Of a stretch of 64,000 bases of DNA, positions 16,968 through 25,942 are shown one piece after another; position 1 is the stretch's first letter; every line of letters starts with the position of its first letter. A program made the position numbers and the translations under genes. The DNA comes from an uncultured Bacteroidota bacterium. Its GTDB lineage: Bacteria > Bacteroidota > Bacteroidia > Chitinophagales > Chitinophagaceae. The notes under the pieces are model-generated. The model was not told the DNA's origin, ran no database searches, and saw only the letters and a list, made by a program, of their open reading frames with translations. The DNA lies in contig CAIRYK010000009.1 in the NCBI GenBank assembly GCA_903882805.1, positions 1 to 64,000 on the forward strand, given 5' to 3'.

Positions 16968-18350
16968 ATGCAATTAAATATCGTTTTGTTGATGTCGGGT
17001 ACGGCAGTAAAGGGTCTGCAGCTATTCGCGGCTCTTTCTATACTTATAGTTTTGCATGAATTTGGGCACTTCTTTTTTGCCCGCTTGTTTAAGACCCGGG
17101 TAGAAAAATTCTATCTGTTTTTCGACTTTCTTTTCCCTCTTTCTGGCGTACTCAATTTTTCTTTGTTTAAGAAAACTGTTGGCGAAACTACCTATGGCGT
17201 TGGGTGGTTTCCTCTGGGCGGCTATGTAAAAATATCGGGCATGGTAGACGAGAGCATGGACAAAGAACAAATGGCCCTGCCACCCGAACCATGGGAGTAC
17301 CGCAGTAAGAAACCCTGGCAGCGCTTATTTATCATGTTGGGCGGTATTATTGTAAATGTGTTGCTTGCGGTAATTATATACATAGCTGTGTTTGGTATTT
17401 ATGGTGAAGAATACCTGCCTGCCAAGAATGCTACTTACGGTATTGCAGCCGACAGCCTTGCTAAGTCGATAGGCTTACGCAATGGCGACCAGATAGTGTC
17501 GGTAGACGGCGCTCCGGTAGACAGGTTTGAACGTATTGTATCGGGCATAATCCTCAATCAGGGCAAAACAATACAAGTGTTGCGCGATGGCCAAAATGTG
17601 AACATCTCCATTAAAGACGGAACAGTACATTCAATACTTACAGGCCAGAAAGGTTCGTTTATAGCGCCCCGTATCCCTATTGTAGTAGACGATGTAAAAG
17701 ATGGTACCGAAGCTGCGAGAATGGAGCTGAAACATGGCGATAGTATCATAGCTGTAAATAGCGTTCCGGTTCGGTTCTTCGATGAATTTGATAGTATCAA
17801 GAGTTCGCTGGCCGGCAAGGCTATTACGCTTACTGTCATTCGTGGCGGTCAGCCAAAAGAACTAACAGGTAAGGTGCCCGACAACAAGAAATTGGGCTTT
17901 ATGCCGCTGGGCGATCTTGATAAATACTTCAAGCTCGAAAAGGTAAAGTTTACTCCCGGTCAGGCTATTGCAAAGGGGTTCTCTTTTACCTACTACCAGT
18001 TTACCAACTATGTACTTCAGTTTAAGTTGATGTTTACTTCTAAAGAGGTGAAAACCAGCGAAAGCCTTGGTGGGTTCATCAGCTTCGGTAAGATATTCCC
18101 GGCTGAGTTCGATATGGAGAAGTTCCTGATGCTCACCGCATTTGTGTCTATAGTTCTTGCCTTTATGAATCTGTTGCCTATTCCGGGTCTGGATGGTGGG
18201 TATGTAATATTCCTGTTGTTTGAGATGATAACTGGTAAGGCGGTAAGCGAGAAAGTGATGGAGAAAGCAACTGCGGTAGGGCTTATATTACTACTCTTAC
18301 TGATGGTGTACGCCAACGGTCTCGACATCTTCAGGCATTTCAAACACTAA
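16968..18350 (+). CDS. rseP: RIP metalloprotease RseP (site-2 protease)
   Basis: Intramembrane zinc protease (M50) that cleaves membrane-bound substrates such as anti-sigma factors. The 460-residue protein has the HExxH motif as LHEFGHFFFARL (His30, Glu31, His34) in the first membrane segment, the PDZ-like periplasmic domains (two, ~160-330; GLRNGDQIVSVDGAPV and LKHGDSIIAVNSVPV), and the third zinc site NLLPIPGLDGGYVIFLL near residue 402. Membrane segments at the two ends frame the PDZ part, as usual. It has its own TATCTTTG box and is followed by nudix (22 bases) and then lspA, all on the plus strand. Confidence 0.93.
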   Translation: MQLNIVLLMSGTAVKGLQLFAALSILIVLHEFGHFFFARLFKTRVEKFYLFFDFLFPLSGVLNFSLFKKTVGETTYGVGWFPLGGYVKISGMVDESMDKEQMALPPEPWEYRSKKPWQRLFIMLGGIIVNVLLAVIIYIAVFGIYGEEYLPAKNATYGIAADSLAKSIGLRNGDQIVSVDGAPVDRFERIVSGIILNQGKTIQVLRDGQNVNISIKDGTVHSILTGQKGSFIAPRIPIVVDDVKDGTEAARMELKHGDSIIAVNSVPVRFFDEFDSIKSSLAGKAITLTVIRGGQPKELTGKVPDNKKLGFMPLGDLDKYFKLEKVKFTPGQAIAKGFSFTYYQFTNYVLQFKLMFTSKEVKTSESLGGFISFGKIFPAEFDMEKFLMLTAFVSIVLAFMNLLPIPGLDGGYVIFLLFEMITGKAVSEKVMEKATAVGLILLLLLMVYANGLDIFRHFKH

Positions 18351-18372
18351 TGCTCCGGCGCAAACACTGTAA

Positions 18373-18798
18373 ATGCTGATACAAAACATAAAGCTGGCAG
18401 CCGATGCACTGGTGTTCAACCGGACGGAGCAGGGCTTGCAACTACTGCTCATAAAGCGCGGCAACGAGCCTAATAAAGGAATGTGGGCTTTCCCCGGCGG
18501 ATTTGTAGAGGACGATGAAGAATTGGAGACAGCCGCTCTACGCGAACTGGAGGAAGAAACAGGCGTAAAGCTGACTGCCATGAAGCAGGCGCACACCTTT
18601 GGGAAAGTAGGCCGCGACCCTCGCGGCCGCACAGTATCCGTCACCTATTATGCATTTACCGACGCAGCATTACATAACATAGCCGGCGCCGACGATGCTG
18701 CCGATGCGCAATGGGTGTATCTCAGCGACATAACAGAAATGGCATTCGATCATTTGGAATGCTTGCAGACGGTATTACGGGAGCACAATATCAACTAA
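18373..18798 (+). CDS. NUDIX hydrolase
   Basis: A 141-residue hydrolase of nucleoside diphosphates linked to X. The Nudix box is complete: GGFVEDDEELETAALREL followed by EEETGV (about residues 40-63). It resembles the NrtR/ADP-ribose-type subgroup in size and the KLAADALVFNRTEQGLQLLLIKRG N-terminus, but without a DNA-binding domain, so substrate is uncertain. It starts 22 bases after rseP, suggesting the same transcript. Confidence 0.85.
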   Translation: MLIQNIKLAADALVFNRTEQGLQLLLIKRGNEPNKGMWAFPGGFVEDDEELETAALRELEEETGVKLTAMKQAHTFGKVGRDPRGRTVSVTYYAFTDAALHNIAGADDAADAQWVYLSDITEMAFDHLECLQTVLREHNIN

Positions 18799-18892
18799 GT
18801 ATCTGGTTGGTCAATGCCGAAAATACCCATAGTACTGCACTTACAGGTAAGCAAATAAACTGTTATCATTTGTTTTTCCATTTTGCCATTGG

Positions 18893-18922
18893 TTGTACTC
18901 TGTGGCGAGAATAGTATATTTG
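18893..18922 (+). promoter_or_regulatory. Promoter TTG-N19-TATATTTG of lspA
   Basis: TTG at 18893-18895, 19-base spacer and TATATTTG at 18915-18922 are a full match to the Bacteroidota consensus. The lspA start follows 40 bases downstream. Confidence 0.65.
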
Positions 18923-18962
18923 CCGTAATTCCCATTTTTTAATTCAAAATACACAGCGCACA

Positions 18963-19700
18963 TTGAAGTACCGCAATGCCATACTGATTGTTTTATTGAT
19001 CATCATAGCCGATCAGTGGATGAAAATCTACATTAAGACGCATTTTTGTAACGGGGATGAGGTGAAACTGATGGGCAACTGGTTTAGGTTGCACTTCATA
19101 GAAAATGAAGGCATGGCTTATGGTATGAAGCTGAGCGAAGCTGCTATAGGTAAGATACTGTTGTCGTCGTTTAGGCTTGTTGCAGTGGTTTTTGGTTTCT
19201 TTTTGCTGAAAAAGCTGGTAGATAAGGGGTATGGCCGCGGCGCTATAACATGCGGAGCAATGGTGCTGGCAGGCGCGCTTGGCAACCTGATAGACAGTAT
19301 GTTTTACGGCATGATATTCTCAGATAGTACTTATTCATGTTTTGCAGGAAGTTTCGATAGCATATCGAGTATGCTGAAGAACCACAATACCGATGCTGTT
19401 GCCCACTTTACAAGCTTTGGCAAAGGTTACGGACATTTTTTGCAGGGTAAGGTGGTAGATATGATGTATTTTCCGGTTATAGATACTAAAATGCCGCAAT
19501 GGATGCCGTTTTTTGGCGGTAAGAATTTTGTGTTTTTCGAACCTGTGTTCAATATTGCCGATGCCGCTATCTCTATAGGAGTGGTAACCATAGTAATATG
19601 GAGTTTTATGGGAGGTAAGCACCTTACTTTGCCAGCGAATCCTGTAAACGCACCTGCCGATACCGCACCTGCAGCGGTGGACAACCATGGGGAAAATTAG
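18963..19700 (+). CDS. lspA: Lipoprotein signal peptidase (SPase II)
   Basis: Aspartic membrane protease that removes the signal peptide from prolipoproteins. The protein has N-terminal membrane helix with IIADQWMKIYI, the ENEGMAYGM motif, GALGNLIDSMFYG with the first catalytic Asp, and FNIADAAISIGV with the second. At 245 residues it is longer than the ~165 of proteobacterial enzymes because of an extra extracytoplasmic insert between the two catalytic segments (about residues 120-190), which is usual in this phylum. The start codon is TTG (KYRNAILIVLL follows). Many lipoproteins in this window (GldK, TPR and cytochrome lipoproteins) would be its substrates. Confidence 0.93.
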   Translation: MKYRNAILIVLLIIIADQWMKIYIKTHFCNGDEVKLMGNWFRLHFIENEGMAYGMKLSEAAIGKILLSSFRLVAVVFGFFLLKKLVDKGYGRGAITCGAMVLAGALGNLIDSMFYGMIFSDSTYSCFAGSFDSISSMLKNHNTDAVAHFTSFGKGYGHFLQGKVVDMMYFPVIDTKMPQWMPFFGGKNFVFFEPVFNIADAAISIGVVTIVIWSFMGGKHLTLPANPVNAPADTAPAAVDNHGEN

Positions 19701-19761
19701 TATTATTCATTTGCTCTTGCGGTATTAGCTTTGCGCTCAGCGTTTTAAAAATGTTATAGAT

Positions 19762-20046
19762 ATGTCGGAAGATTCATTGATATTGGTAACTGTTTGGCTG
19801 GCCGGCCGTAGCTACAGATTACGTATAAAGCCGGAGGAAGAAGAGGCTGTGCGTAAGGCCGTAAAAATGGCCGACGAAAAAGTGAAGGAGATGCGCAGCC
19901 ACTATGCCGGCAAAGATGATCAGGACTTTATGGCTATGTGCCTGCTCAGCTACGCCGCCGACAGCGCACTCGATACCTTCAATAATCCGCTGCTGCAACA
20001 AGAACTCAACAATATATCTACCCGTATAGACAAAGTATTAGCATAA
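19762..20046 (+). CDS. zapA: Cell division protein ZapA
   Basis: A 94-residue protein that bundles FtsZ filaments at the division site. N-terminal beta strands with ILVTVWLAGRSYRLRIKPEEEEAVRKAV, then a helix with ADEKVKEMRSHYAGKDDQDFMAMCLLSYA, then a short coiled coil; this is the ZapA pattern. The final helix is short compared with proteobacterial forms. A TAGCTTTG box at 19726-19733 could provide its own promoter. A strong bidirectional hairpin follows immediately. Confidence 0.85.
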   Translation: MSEDSLILVTVWLAGRSYRLRIKPEEEEAVRKAVKMADEKVKEMRSHYAGKDDQDFMAMCLLSYAADSALDTFNNPLLQQELNNISTRIDKVLA

Positions 20047-20088
20047 TAAAAGAGGCGCACCACAGCAATTAGTGATGCGCCTCTTTTA
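20047..20088. terminator. Bidirectional terminator between zapA and the M1 peptidase
   Basis: TAAAAGAGGCGCA (20047-20059) pairs perfectly with TGCGCCTCTTTTA (20076-20088), A/T-flanked on both sides. It serves zapA on the plus strand and the convergent peptidase gene on the minus strand. Confidence 0.8.
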
Positions 20089-20104
20089 CGTTTTATCTAT
20101 TTGT

Positions 20105-23100
20105 TTAGAATGCTCTGTTTATACCCACTACATACCTGAGCGTAGTGTATTGGTTGTTGTTGTAAGGCGGCCTGTTCAGGAATACAGGCAGGTCTACACG
20201 TATTGTAAGCGGTTTAGCTTTTTCAAATACGCCCCAGTTTTTTACCGTCAGCGCAAAGCCCAGTCCTGCATCGGCATGTATATCGCTGAGCATTTCGGCT
20301 GGTTTTATGTTTTGCAGGTCCTTTCTCGAGAAATCGCTCAGCTCCATCAGTCCGGCGTCGCCAAACAAGTATACATTGGCATGAAGCCAATTGCGCAACA
20401 GGCGCGGGCGCCAGGGCATATAGTTTTCGAGGCTTATCTCCATATTTGCAGCCATGCCGCTACGGCCTTTGTAGCCGGTCAGCTGCGCTCCGTTCCTTTC
20501 GTCGGGGGCAAAATATCCGGCATATCCGCGCAGGTTTAGTCCGCCGCCCTGCTGGAAGTGATTAACATCGTATATAGAAGTTCCTTGCCAGTCGTAGGGT
20601 ATAAAGCCTATGCTGCGTGTGTATTTGTCGCCCATTTGCTCTTCAGGGCTTGCGCCAGCCATATATAGCAGGCTCTCGTTGGGCAGGCTTGTGCCCATGC
20701 CGTAGCGGCCATATACGCGCGTACGCACCTCCGACCGGCCGACACGGTTGTAGTTGATCGACTCAAACTGAACATATGAGTAGTTGAACGGATTGTTCTT
20801 GCAATTCAATACCGGAGCCATAAAGCTGAATGAATAGCGACCGTTGCCGCGCAGGTAGCTGTAGTTATGGTTCCATGCCAGATTCAGCGAGTTGTTTGGC
20901 CTTTGCGATGTGCTGCTCCAGTCTACCGGGTTAGTTAGGTAGTCGAGGGCCGCTGCATTGGGTCGCCACATACTTTGTGCATAAAACAGCACATTGTTTT
21001 TATCATTCATCAGCCAATTGAAACCGCCCTTGTGGAACCACAGTCCGTCGAGGTAGCGACTATTGATATTCAGCTGCAGCTTTGGTAGGTTGCGGCTTAT
21101 GGGCGAAGTGTAATTGAATGTATAATTCACCGGTGCATATTTGTCGTATAGCCCGTCGCCCTTAACCGTTTGGTAGGCTTTTTCTTGTAGCGTGTGGGTG
21201 TTCCACCATACGGTTGCATCTATTTTGTAGAGCGAAAACAGGTAGTCGCCTTCAAAATGCACACCAGCTTTGATACCATCTACCGGGTTCCACCACGCAT
21301 CGGGGCGCACATCCAATCTGTATTGTCTACGATCCCACTGGGCTGGAAGGCCGCCGTCAAACTTGGTTTTTATGGCCAGATGGCTAATTGGCAATCCGCG
21401 ACTTTTATAGTTATCTACCATGTTTCTATCGGCCAGGCGATAGGTGGTATCTATCTGCACATGGCTTATACCCGATCGTATTTTTACTTTGGCAGTGTAG
21501 TTGGCGGCCAGTTTACCCCATCCATACCACTTGGGTAGGGTAGTAGCGGCTGTTGCTTTCTCAAACACCGTGTTGGGTACATAAAAATTATGTTTGCTGC
21601 CGTCTTTTGCCGTAACCGTAAAGTCGACAGGCATTTGCATTTGTCCGCGGCGGCGTAGTTTTATGGCAAAGCTATCGGCGCCGTGTATTTTATGTATACG
21701 GCCAATGCCATAGTCGAGCGGCTTGGTAGTTTCAAACCATTGGTCGAAATACCAAGACAGGTCGGCATGGGTGTATTGCGTTACCGATGCTTTAAAATCT
21801 TCGAAGTAAGGGTGAGCAAACTTCCATTGGTCGAAGTAATGTTTTATTGCGCCCTGAAACAGCGAATCGCCCAGTACATATTGCAGATTATAGAGCATAG
21901 AGGCTGTTTTATAGTAAACCTCTCCATAACCTCCGCCGTGGTTCAGCGCATTCTGAAAGTCGTCTGAATGGGTGTTGATAGATATTTCGTTTTGGTTCAG
22001 CGCGTCGAACGAGTATCTGTTCAGCACATTGCGGTCCAATACTATTTGCGGCTCGCCAAATTTCCTGCGATACCACGATTTTGGCGTACCGGTTACCGCC
22101 GTTTCGCCGTCCATTTTGCGTAGGCCCCAGGCAGTAAGGAACTGCGTAAATCCTTCGTCCATTGCTGCACGGTAGGTTTCGTTGCTACCTACCTGCCCGT
22201 AAAACCAGTTGTGGCCAATTTCGTGCGTCAGCAGTCCGCGATAGCCGGGTTCAGAGCCTCCGTCCAGCGTTATCATTGGGTACTCCATACCGTCTTGCGC
22301 ATCAGCTGCTACTATTTTGGGGTAGCAATACATGCCTATGTCTTCAGAGAAGGTCTTGATAATGTTGGTCATGTATTCTGTAGCGTTCTGCCAGCCTGAT
22401 GCATGCGGTTCCTGTACTACAGCCACACACTCTACGCCATTCCAGGTAGATACGCCGATGCGGAATGATGGGTCGGCAGTGAAGGCAAAGTCATGCACAT
22501 TATTGCCTACAAAACGCCATTGTTTGCGTTGTCCGCGCACATAAGGTATTATGGTCGATGGCGGTTCGTTCCAGGGTTTGTTGGCAAAGTTCTTAATATC
22601 CAGTTTCGCGCGTAGCGTATCGGGCAGTACCTCACGACGGTTTTGCAATATGCCGGTTGCTTCCACGATATAGTTCGACGGGAAATCGAGCGTCACGTCA
22701 AACAATCCAAAATCGCCATAAAACTCTTTGTTCAAATGCTGGTAAGTATCCCAGCCATGCATACGGTCATATACCGATAGCTTGGGGTACCACTGTACGC
22801 CATTGTAGTGCATATAGCCCCAGGCATTATACATCTGCATACGCCTGCGGGTCATGCCCTTATCGTAATAAGTTTTGAAACTCATTTTTATGGTCGTCTT
22901 GGCGTTTGGCGCCAGCGGTTTGGGCAAATACACTTTCAGTATAGTGTTATCCAGTTCGGTTTTTGCGTCTACGCCATCAACCTGTATATCTTTTGTAGTG
23001 GTGCCCAAGCCAGCTGCTTCTTTATTACCCATGTGCGGTTGCACATTGTTAGTTAATTCCAGATCGTGCAGGTAAGACCCTTTTACAAAGGCATTCTGGT

Positions 23101-23365
23101 ACAGGTGGAAATAAACGAACTTCAGCGTATCGGGCGAGTTATTCCAGTAAGCCAGTTCTTCAGCTCCCTCTATGGCGTCCTCCTGTTCATTCATCACTGC
23201 ATATATCTTGTAGTGCACATCCTGTTGCCAGTAGGCTTTGTCGGGCATGCGGTTTTGCCAGTAGTATTTGTTGCCGCTACTTCTGTAGTCGTTATCGTGT
23301 ATTTGTGCTGTTCCTTGCAGCGCAGCAAGCGTAGCCAAGGCCGATAAAATGCTCTTCAACTTCAT
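20105..23365 (-). CDS. Large secreted M1-family metallopeptidase
   Basis: A 1086-residue zinc aminopeptidase-like protein. MKLKSILSALATLAALQGTAQ is a clear signal peptide (start chosen for this; the frame opens three codons earlier). The M1 gluzincin site is LLTHEIGHNWFYG followed after 18 residues by the glutamate in AAMDEGFTQF (near residues 380-410), with GSEPGYRGLL upstream corresponding to the substrate region. The C-terminal ~450 residues are rich in aromatic and beta-strand pattern (for example QWDRRQYRLDVRPDAWWNPVDGIKAG, GGGLNLRGYAGYF) that resembles an outer-membrane barrel or a surface-exposed beta domain, as in other two-part M1 proteins of this phylum. Substrate unknown; probably peptide scavenging. 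Confidence 0.88.
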   Translation of the reverse strand: MKLKSILSALATLAALQGTAQIHDNDYRSSGNKYYWQNRMPDKAYWQQDVHYKIYAVMNEQEDAIEGAEELAYWNNSPDTLKFVYFHLYQNAFVKGSYLHDLELTNNVQPHMGNKEAAGLGTTTKDIQVDGVDAKTELDNTILKVYLPKPLAPNAKTTIKMSFKTYYDKGMTRRRMQMYNAWGYMHYNGVQWYPKLSVYDRMHGWDTYQHLNKEFYGDFGLFDVTLDFPSNYIVEATGILQNRREVLPDTLRAKLDIKNFANKPWNEPPSTIIPYVRGQRKQWRFVGNNVHDFAFTADPSFRIGVSTWNGVECVAVVQEPHASGWQNATEYMTNIIKTFSEDIGMYCYPKIVAADAQDGMEYPMITLDGGSEPGYRGLLTHEIGHNWFYGQVGSNETYRAAMDEGFTQFLTAWGLRKMDGETAVTGTPKSWYRRKFGEPQIVLDRNVLNRYSFDALNQNEISINTHSDDFQNALNHGGGYGEVYYKTASMLYNLQYVLGDSLFQGAIKHYFDQWKFAHPYFEDFKASVTQYTHADLSWYFDQWFETTKPLDYGIGRIHKIHGADSFAIKLRRRGQMQMPVDFTVTAKDGSKHNFYVPNTVFEKATAATTLPKWYGWGKLAANYTAKVKIRSGISHVQIDTTYRLADRNMVDNYKSRGLPISHLAIKTKFDGGLPAQWDRRQYRLDVRPDAWWNPVDGIKAGVHFEGDYLFSLYKIDATVWWNTHTLQEKAYQTVKGDGLYDKYAPVNYTFNYTSPISRNLPKLQLNINSRYLDGLWFHKGGFNWLMNDKNNVLFYAQSMWRPNAAALDYLTNPVDWSSTSQRPNNSLNLAWNHNYSYLRGNGRYSFSFMAPVLNCKNNPFNYSYVQFESINYNRVGRSEVRTRVYGRYGMGTSLPNESLLYMAGASPEEQMGDKYTRSIGFIPYDWQGTSIYDVNHFQQGGGLNLRGYAGYFAPDERNGAQLTGYKGRSGMAANMEISLENYMPWRPRLLRNWLHANVYLFGDAGLMELSDFSRKDLQNIKPAEMLSDIHADAGLGFALTVKNWGVFEKAKPLTIRVDLPVFLNRPPYNNNQYTTLRYVVGINRAF

Positions 23366-23547
23366 AAAAAACAATTGGGTGATAAAAATACGGTTTATAA
23401 TGGTTTTGGGCAGAGCGATTTATGGAAGGGAGCGCTGTTATCTTTTGCGTTGTCCGCGTTTCAATTTTATCTATGTTTTTCTGGGGCTTCACCCCTCACT
23501 ATTATATTTTGCCCTTTCATCGCAATCCGTTCACTTTTATTGTAAAA

Positions 23548-23588
23548 TCAAAACAGGTAGCCCCAATAAATGGAACTACCTGTTTTGA
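23548..23588 (-). terminator. Terminator of gcvT
   Basis: TCAAAACAGGTAG (23548-23560) pairs perfectly with CTACCTGTTTTGA (23576-23588), 17 bases past the gcvT stop. On the minus strand the stem is followed by TTTTAC. Confidence 0.75.
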
Positions 23589-23605
23589 AAAAATCAAATC
23601 CTCAA

Positions 23606-24691
23606 TTACATGAAAGGCATTTTCACCACTTGTGCTTTCACTGCTTTGTCGCGAATGTTCAGGTACACTTCTGTGCCTTCGGCAGCATGTTCTTTGGCTA
23701 CATAGCCCATGCCTATTGCTTTACCCATGCTTGGCGACTGAGTGCCAGATGTGATAACGCCTATTTCTTTCCCGTCTGCATCTTGTATTACGTGGCCATG
23801 GCGAGGAATCCCTCTGTCAACCATCACCAGACCCACCATTTTGCGGGTTACGCCATTAGCTTTTATTTGCTCCAGGATTGGGCGAGCGGTAAAATCTTTG
23901 GTGAATTTGGTAATCCAGCCAAGACCAGCCTCCAATGGGTTGGTGGTATCGTCAATATCGTTACCATACAGGCAGAAACTTTTTTCCAGGCGCAGGGTGT
24001 CTCTTGCTGCCAGGCCAATAGGCTTAAGGCCATCGGGTGTGCCGGTGGCAAATATTGCTTCCCATATTTTGTCCGCTGCTCCGTCGGCCGAATCGAAGTA
24101 TATTTCTACACCGCCAGCGCCGGTATATCCTGTAGCGCTTACCAGTACGTTTTCCACTCCTGCAAATACGCCTTTTGTAAAGGTGTAGTATTTCAAGTTG
24201 GTAATATCCATATCGGTAAGGCGTTGCATGTATTCAACAGCTTTAGGTCCTTGCACAGCCAATAGCGCAGTTTTGTCAGAAATGTTGTGCATTTCTACAT
24301 CGTTGGTATTGTGTTTGCTAATCCAGTTCCAGTCTTTTTCAATGTTCGATGCGTTAACAACAAGCATATATACTTTGTTGTACTCTACGCAATACACCAG
24401 CAAGTCGTCTACAATACCGCCATTTTCGTTGGGCAGGCAGCTATACTGGGCTTTGCCGTCGGTAAGCTTGCTTGCTTCGTTGGTGGTAACGCGCTGTATG
24501 AGGTCGAGGGCGTTGGGGCCTTTCAGAATAAACTCGCCCATATGACTAACATCAAATACGCCTGCATTGTTGCGCACGCAATTGTGTTCTTCATTGATGC
24601 TTGTGTAGGAGATAGGCATATTGTAGCCTGCAAAAGGCGCCATCTTTGCGCCCAGCGCCAGATGCCTTTCCGTGAATGGTGTATTTTTCAT
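23606..24691 (-). CDS. gcvT: Aminomethyltransferase (glycine cleavage T protein)
   Basis: Transfers the aminomethyl carbon of glycine from H-protein lipoamide to tetrahydrofolate. The 361-residue protein has [38 protein letters not shown] at its start region (conserved folate-binding entry), [14 protein letters not shown] near 190, and [22 protein letters not shown] near 218. I start at [16 protein letters not shown], the family N-terminus; the frame opens 23 codons earlier. The rest of the glycine cleavage complex is not in this window. A perfect hairpin (24708-24733) lies 17 bases upstream of the start. Confidence 0.95.
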   Translation of the reverse strand: MKNTPFTERHLALGAKMAPFAGYNMPISYTSINEEHNCVRNNAGVFDVSHMGEFILKGPNALDLIQRVTTNEASKLTDGKAQYSCLPNENGGIVDDLLVYCVEYNKVYMLVVNASNIEKDWNWISKHNTNDVEMHNISDKTALLAVQGPKAVEYMQRLTDMDITNLKYYTFTKGVFAGVENVLVSATGYTGAGGVEIYFDSADGAADKIWEAIFATGTPDGLKPIGLAARDTLRLEKSFCLYGNDIDDTTNPLEAGLGWITKFTKDFTARPILEQIKANGVTRKMVGLVMVDRGIPRHGHVIQDADGKEIGVITSGTQSPSMGKAIGMGYVAKEHAAEGTEVYLNIRDKAVKAQVVKMPFM

Positions 24692-24707
24692 ATTGTCTGA
24701 TATTGGC

Positions 24708-24733
24708 CATAAAAATAAGCTCTTATTTTTATG
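24708..24733 (-). promoter_or_regulatory. Perfect hairpin in the gcvT leader
   Basis: CATAAAAATAA (24708-24718) pairs with TTATTTTTATG (24723-24733) with a GCTC loop. It is AT-rich and lacks a following T run on the minus strand. It might be a weak terminator, an upstream promoter palindrome or an mRNA leader structure. Confidence 0.35.
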
Positions 24734-24768
24734 TTTTTTATAGCCCACACGAAATTGCATATAAATCT

Positions 24769-24978
24769 TTATGCCATCCCCTGACGCCTTACTATAGATC
24801 GTAGGTGTTTTGTAGTACTATTACATACCTCAATGGTATTCTCTGTTTTATAGTAGGTATTGCACATATAATAGCGCTGGCCGATATAAAATTTGGCAAT
24901 TACAAAATTCGCCCCTAATATTACTGATAAGAAAGACAATAACGCCAGATATTTGCTCAGGGTTACTGCATATTTCAC
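24769..24978 (-). CDS. Possible small membrane protein upstream of gcvT
   Basis: A 69-residue ORF beginning [25 protein letters not shown] with one good N-terminal membrane segment or signal anchor, then a polar tail with two cysteines. It lies 77 bases upstream of gcvT on the same strand. No family recognised; a chance ORF is possible, so low confidence. Confidence 0.35.
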   Translation of the reverse strand: MKYAVTLSKYLALLSFLSVILGANFVIAKFYIGQRYYMCNTYYKTENTIEVCNSTTKHLRSIVRRQGMA

Positions 24979-25071
24979 GGGAATCTGCCAGTTATGCCGC
25001 TGAATATGCCGTTATGGCGGCAATGATATTATGGTTTGAAATTTGACACAAGTGAACAAACACATTTATTT

Positions 25072-25770
25072 ATGAATCAAAATGAGTTTCGCAAGTATGC
25101 CATCAAGCATCATGGCATTAGTAGTTTAACTGTAGACAGTTACACTTCGTCTTTAATTAAAGTTCCGCAGGGTCTTACGCCATATATCATAGAAGAGCGC
25201 CCAATGAATGTTGCCTCTATGGATGTGTTCTCGCGTTTGATGATGGATCGTATCATTTTCCTGGGAGAGGGTATCAATGATTATGTAGCTAATATCGTCA
25301 CAGCTCAGTTGTTGTTTTTAGAGAGCACAGACCGTACCCGCGACATACAAATGTATCTGAATAGTCCGGGCGGTAGCGTATATGCCGGTTTGGGTATATA
25401 CGATACTATGCAAATCATCAATCCCGATGTAAGCACTATCTGTACGGGTATTGCAGCATCTATGGCCGCAGTGTTGATGTGTGCGGGTAGTCCCGGAAAG
25501 CGTACAGCCCTTAAGCACAGTCGCGTGATGATTCACCAGCCAATGGGTGGAGCAGAGGGACAGGCGAGCGATATTGAAATTACAGCCCGTGAAATAGGTA
25601 AGCTGAAGAAGGAACTGTACGAGATCATTGCACGCCATTCAGGTCAGCCATTCGAAAAAGTAGAAAAAGACAGCGATCGCGACTACTGGATGACAGCTAT
25701 TGAAGCCAAAGAGTATGGCATGGTTGACGAGGTTTTGGAGCGTAACCCAAGAAAAGAGCAGCAGCTTTAA
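25072..25770 (+). CDS. clpP: ATP-dependent Clp protease proteolytic subunit
   Basis: Serine peptidase that forms the tetradecameric chamber fed by ClpX/ClpA-type unfoldases. The 232-residue protein has Ser130 in GIAASMAAVLM, His155 in VMIHQPMGG and an Asp near 200 (EKDSDRDYWM), the full catalytic triad, and MYLNSPGGSVYAGLGIYDTM for substrate alignment. The start is ATG 25072 (MNQNEFRKYAIKHHG); a TTG start 12 codons upstream is less likely. The ~40-residue N-terminal stretch is longer than E. coli mature ClpP, usual in this phylum. It is followed by a classic terminator. Confidence 0.95.
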   Translation: MNQNEFRKYAIKHHGISSLTVDSYTSSLIKVPQGLTPYIIEERPMNVASMDVFSRLMMDRIIFLGEGINDYVANIVTAQLLFLESTDRTRDIQMYLNSPGGSVYAGLGIYDTMQIINPDVSTICTGIAASMAAVLMCAGSPGKRTALKHSRVMIHQPMGGAEGQASDIEITAREIGKLKKELYEIIARHSGQPFEKVEKDSDRDYWMTAIEAKEYGMVDEVLERNPRKEQQL

Positions 25771-25835
25771 TAAACTGCGCCGCTAGGGCAGATTGGCATT
25801 TTGCCAAGCGCTGATAGGATCGAAATGCGTATTAC

Positions 25836-25868
25836 AGCCTGCGGATTCACTTCTGCAGGCTTTTTTTT
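25836..25868 (+). terminator. Intrinsic terminator of clpP
   Basis: AGCCTGC (25836-25842) pairs with GCAGGCT (25855-25861), followed by seven or more T. It is a standard rho-independent terminator for clpP. Confidence 0.8.
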
Positions 25869-25886
25869 GTGGATCTGTGCAATAAA

Positions 25887-25919
25887 AAAAAGCGGCAACC
25901 ATTTAGGTCGCCGCTTTTT
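25887..25919. terminator. Bidirectional terminator before the T9SS type B gene
   Basis: AAAAAGCGGCaACC (25887-25900) pairs with GGTcGCCGCTTTTT (25906-25919) around an ATTTA loop with one internal mismatch. It lies 23 bases past the stop of the minus-strand cargo gene. Confidence 0.75.
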
Positions 25920-25942
25920 CTATATATCTCTTTGAGTCTACG

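Noticed and set aside
22808-23347. Plus-strand ORFs opposite the M1 peptidase
   Set aside because: Shadows of the minus-strand gene; no family features.
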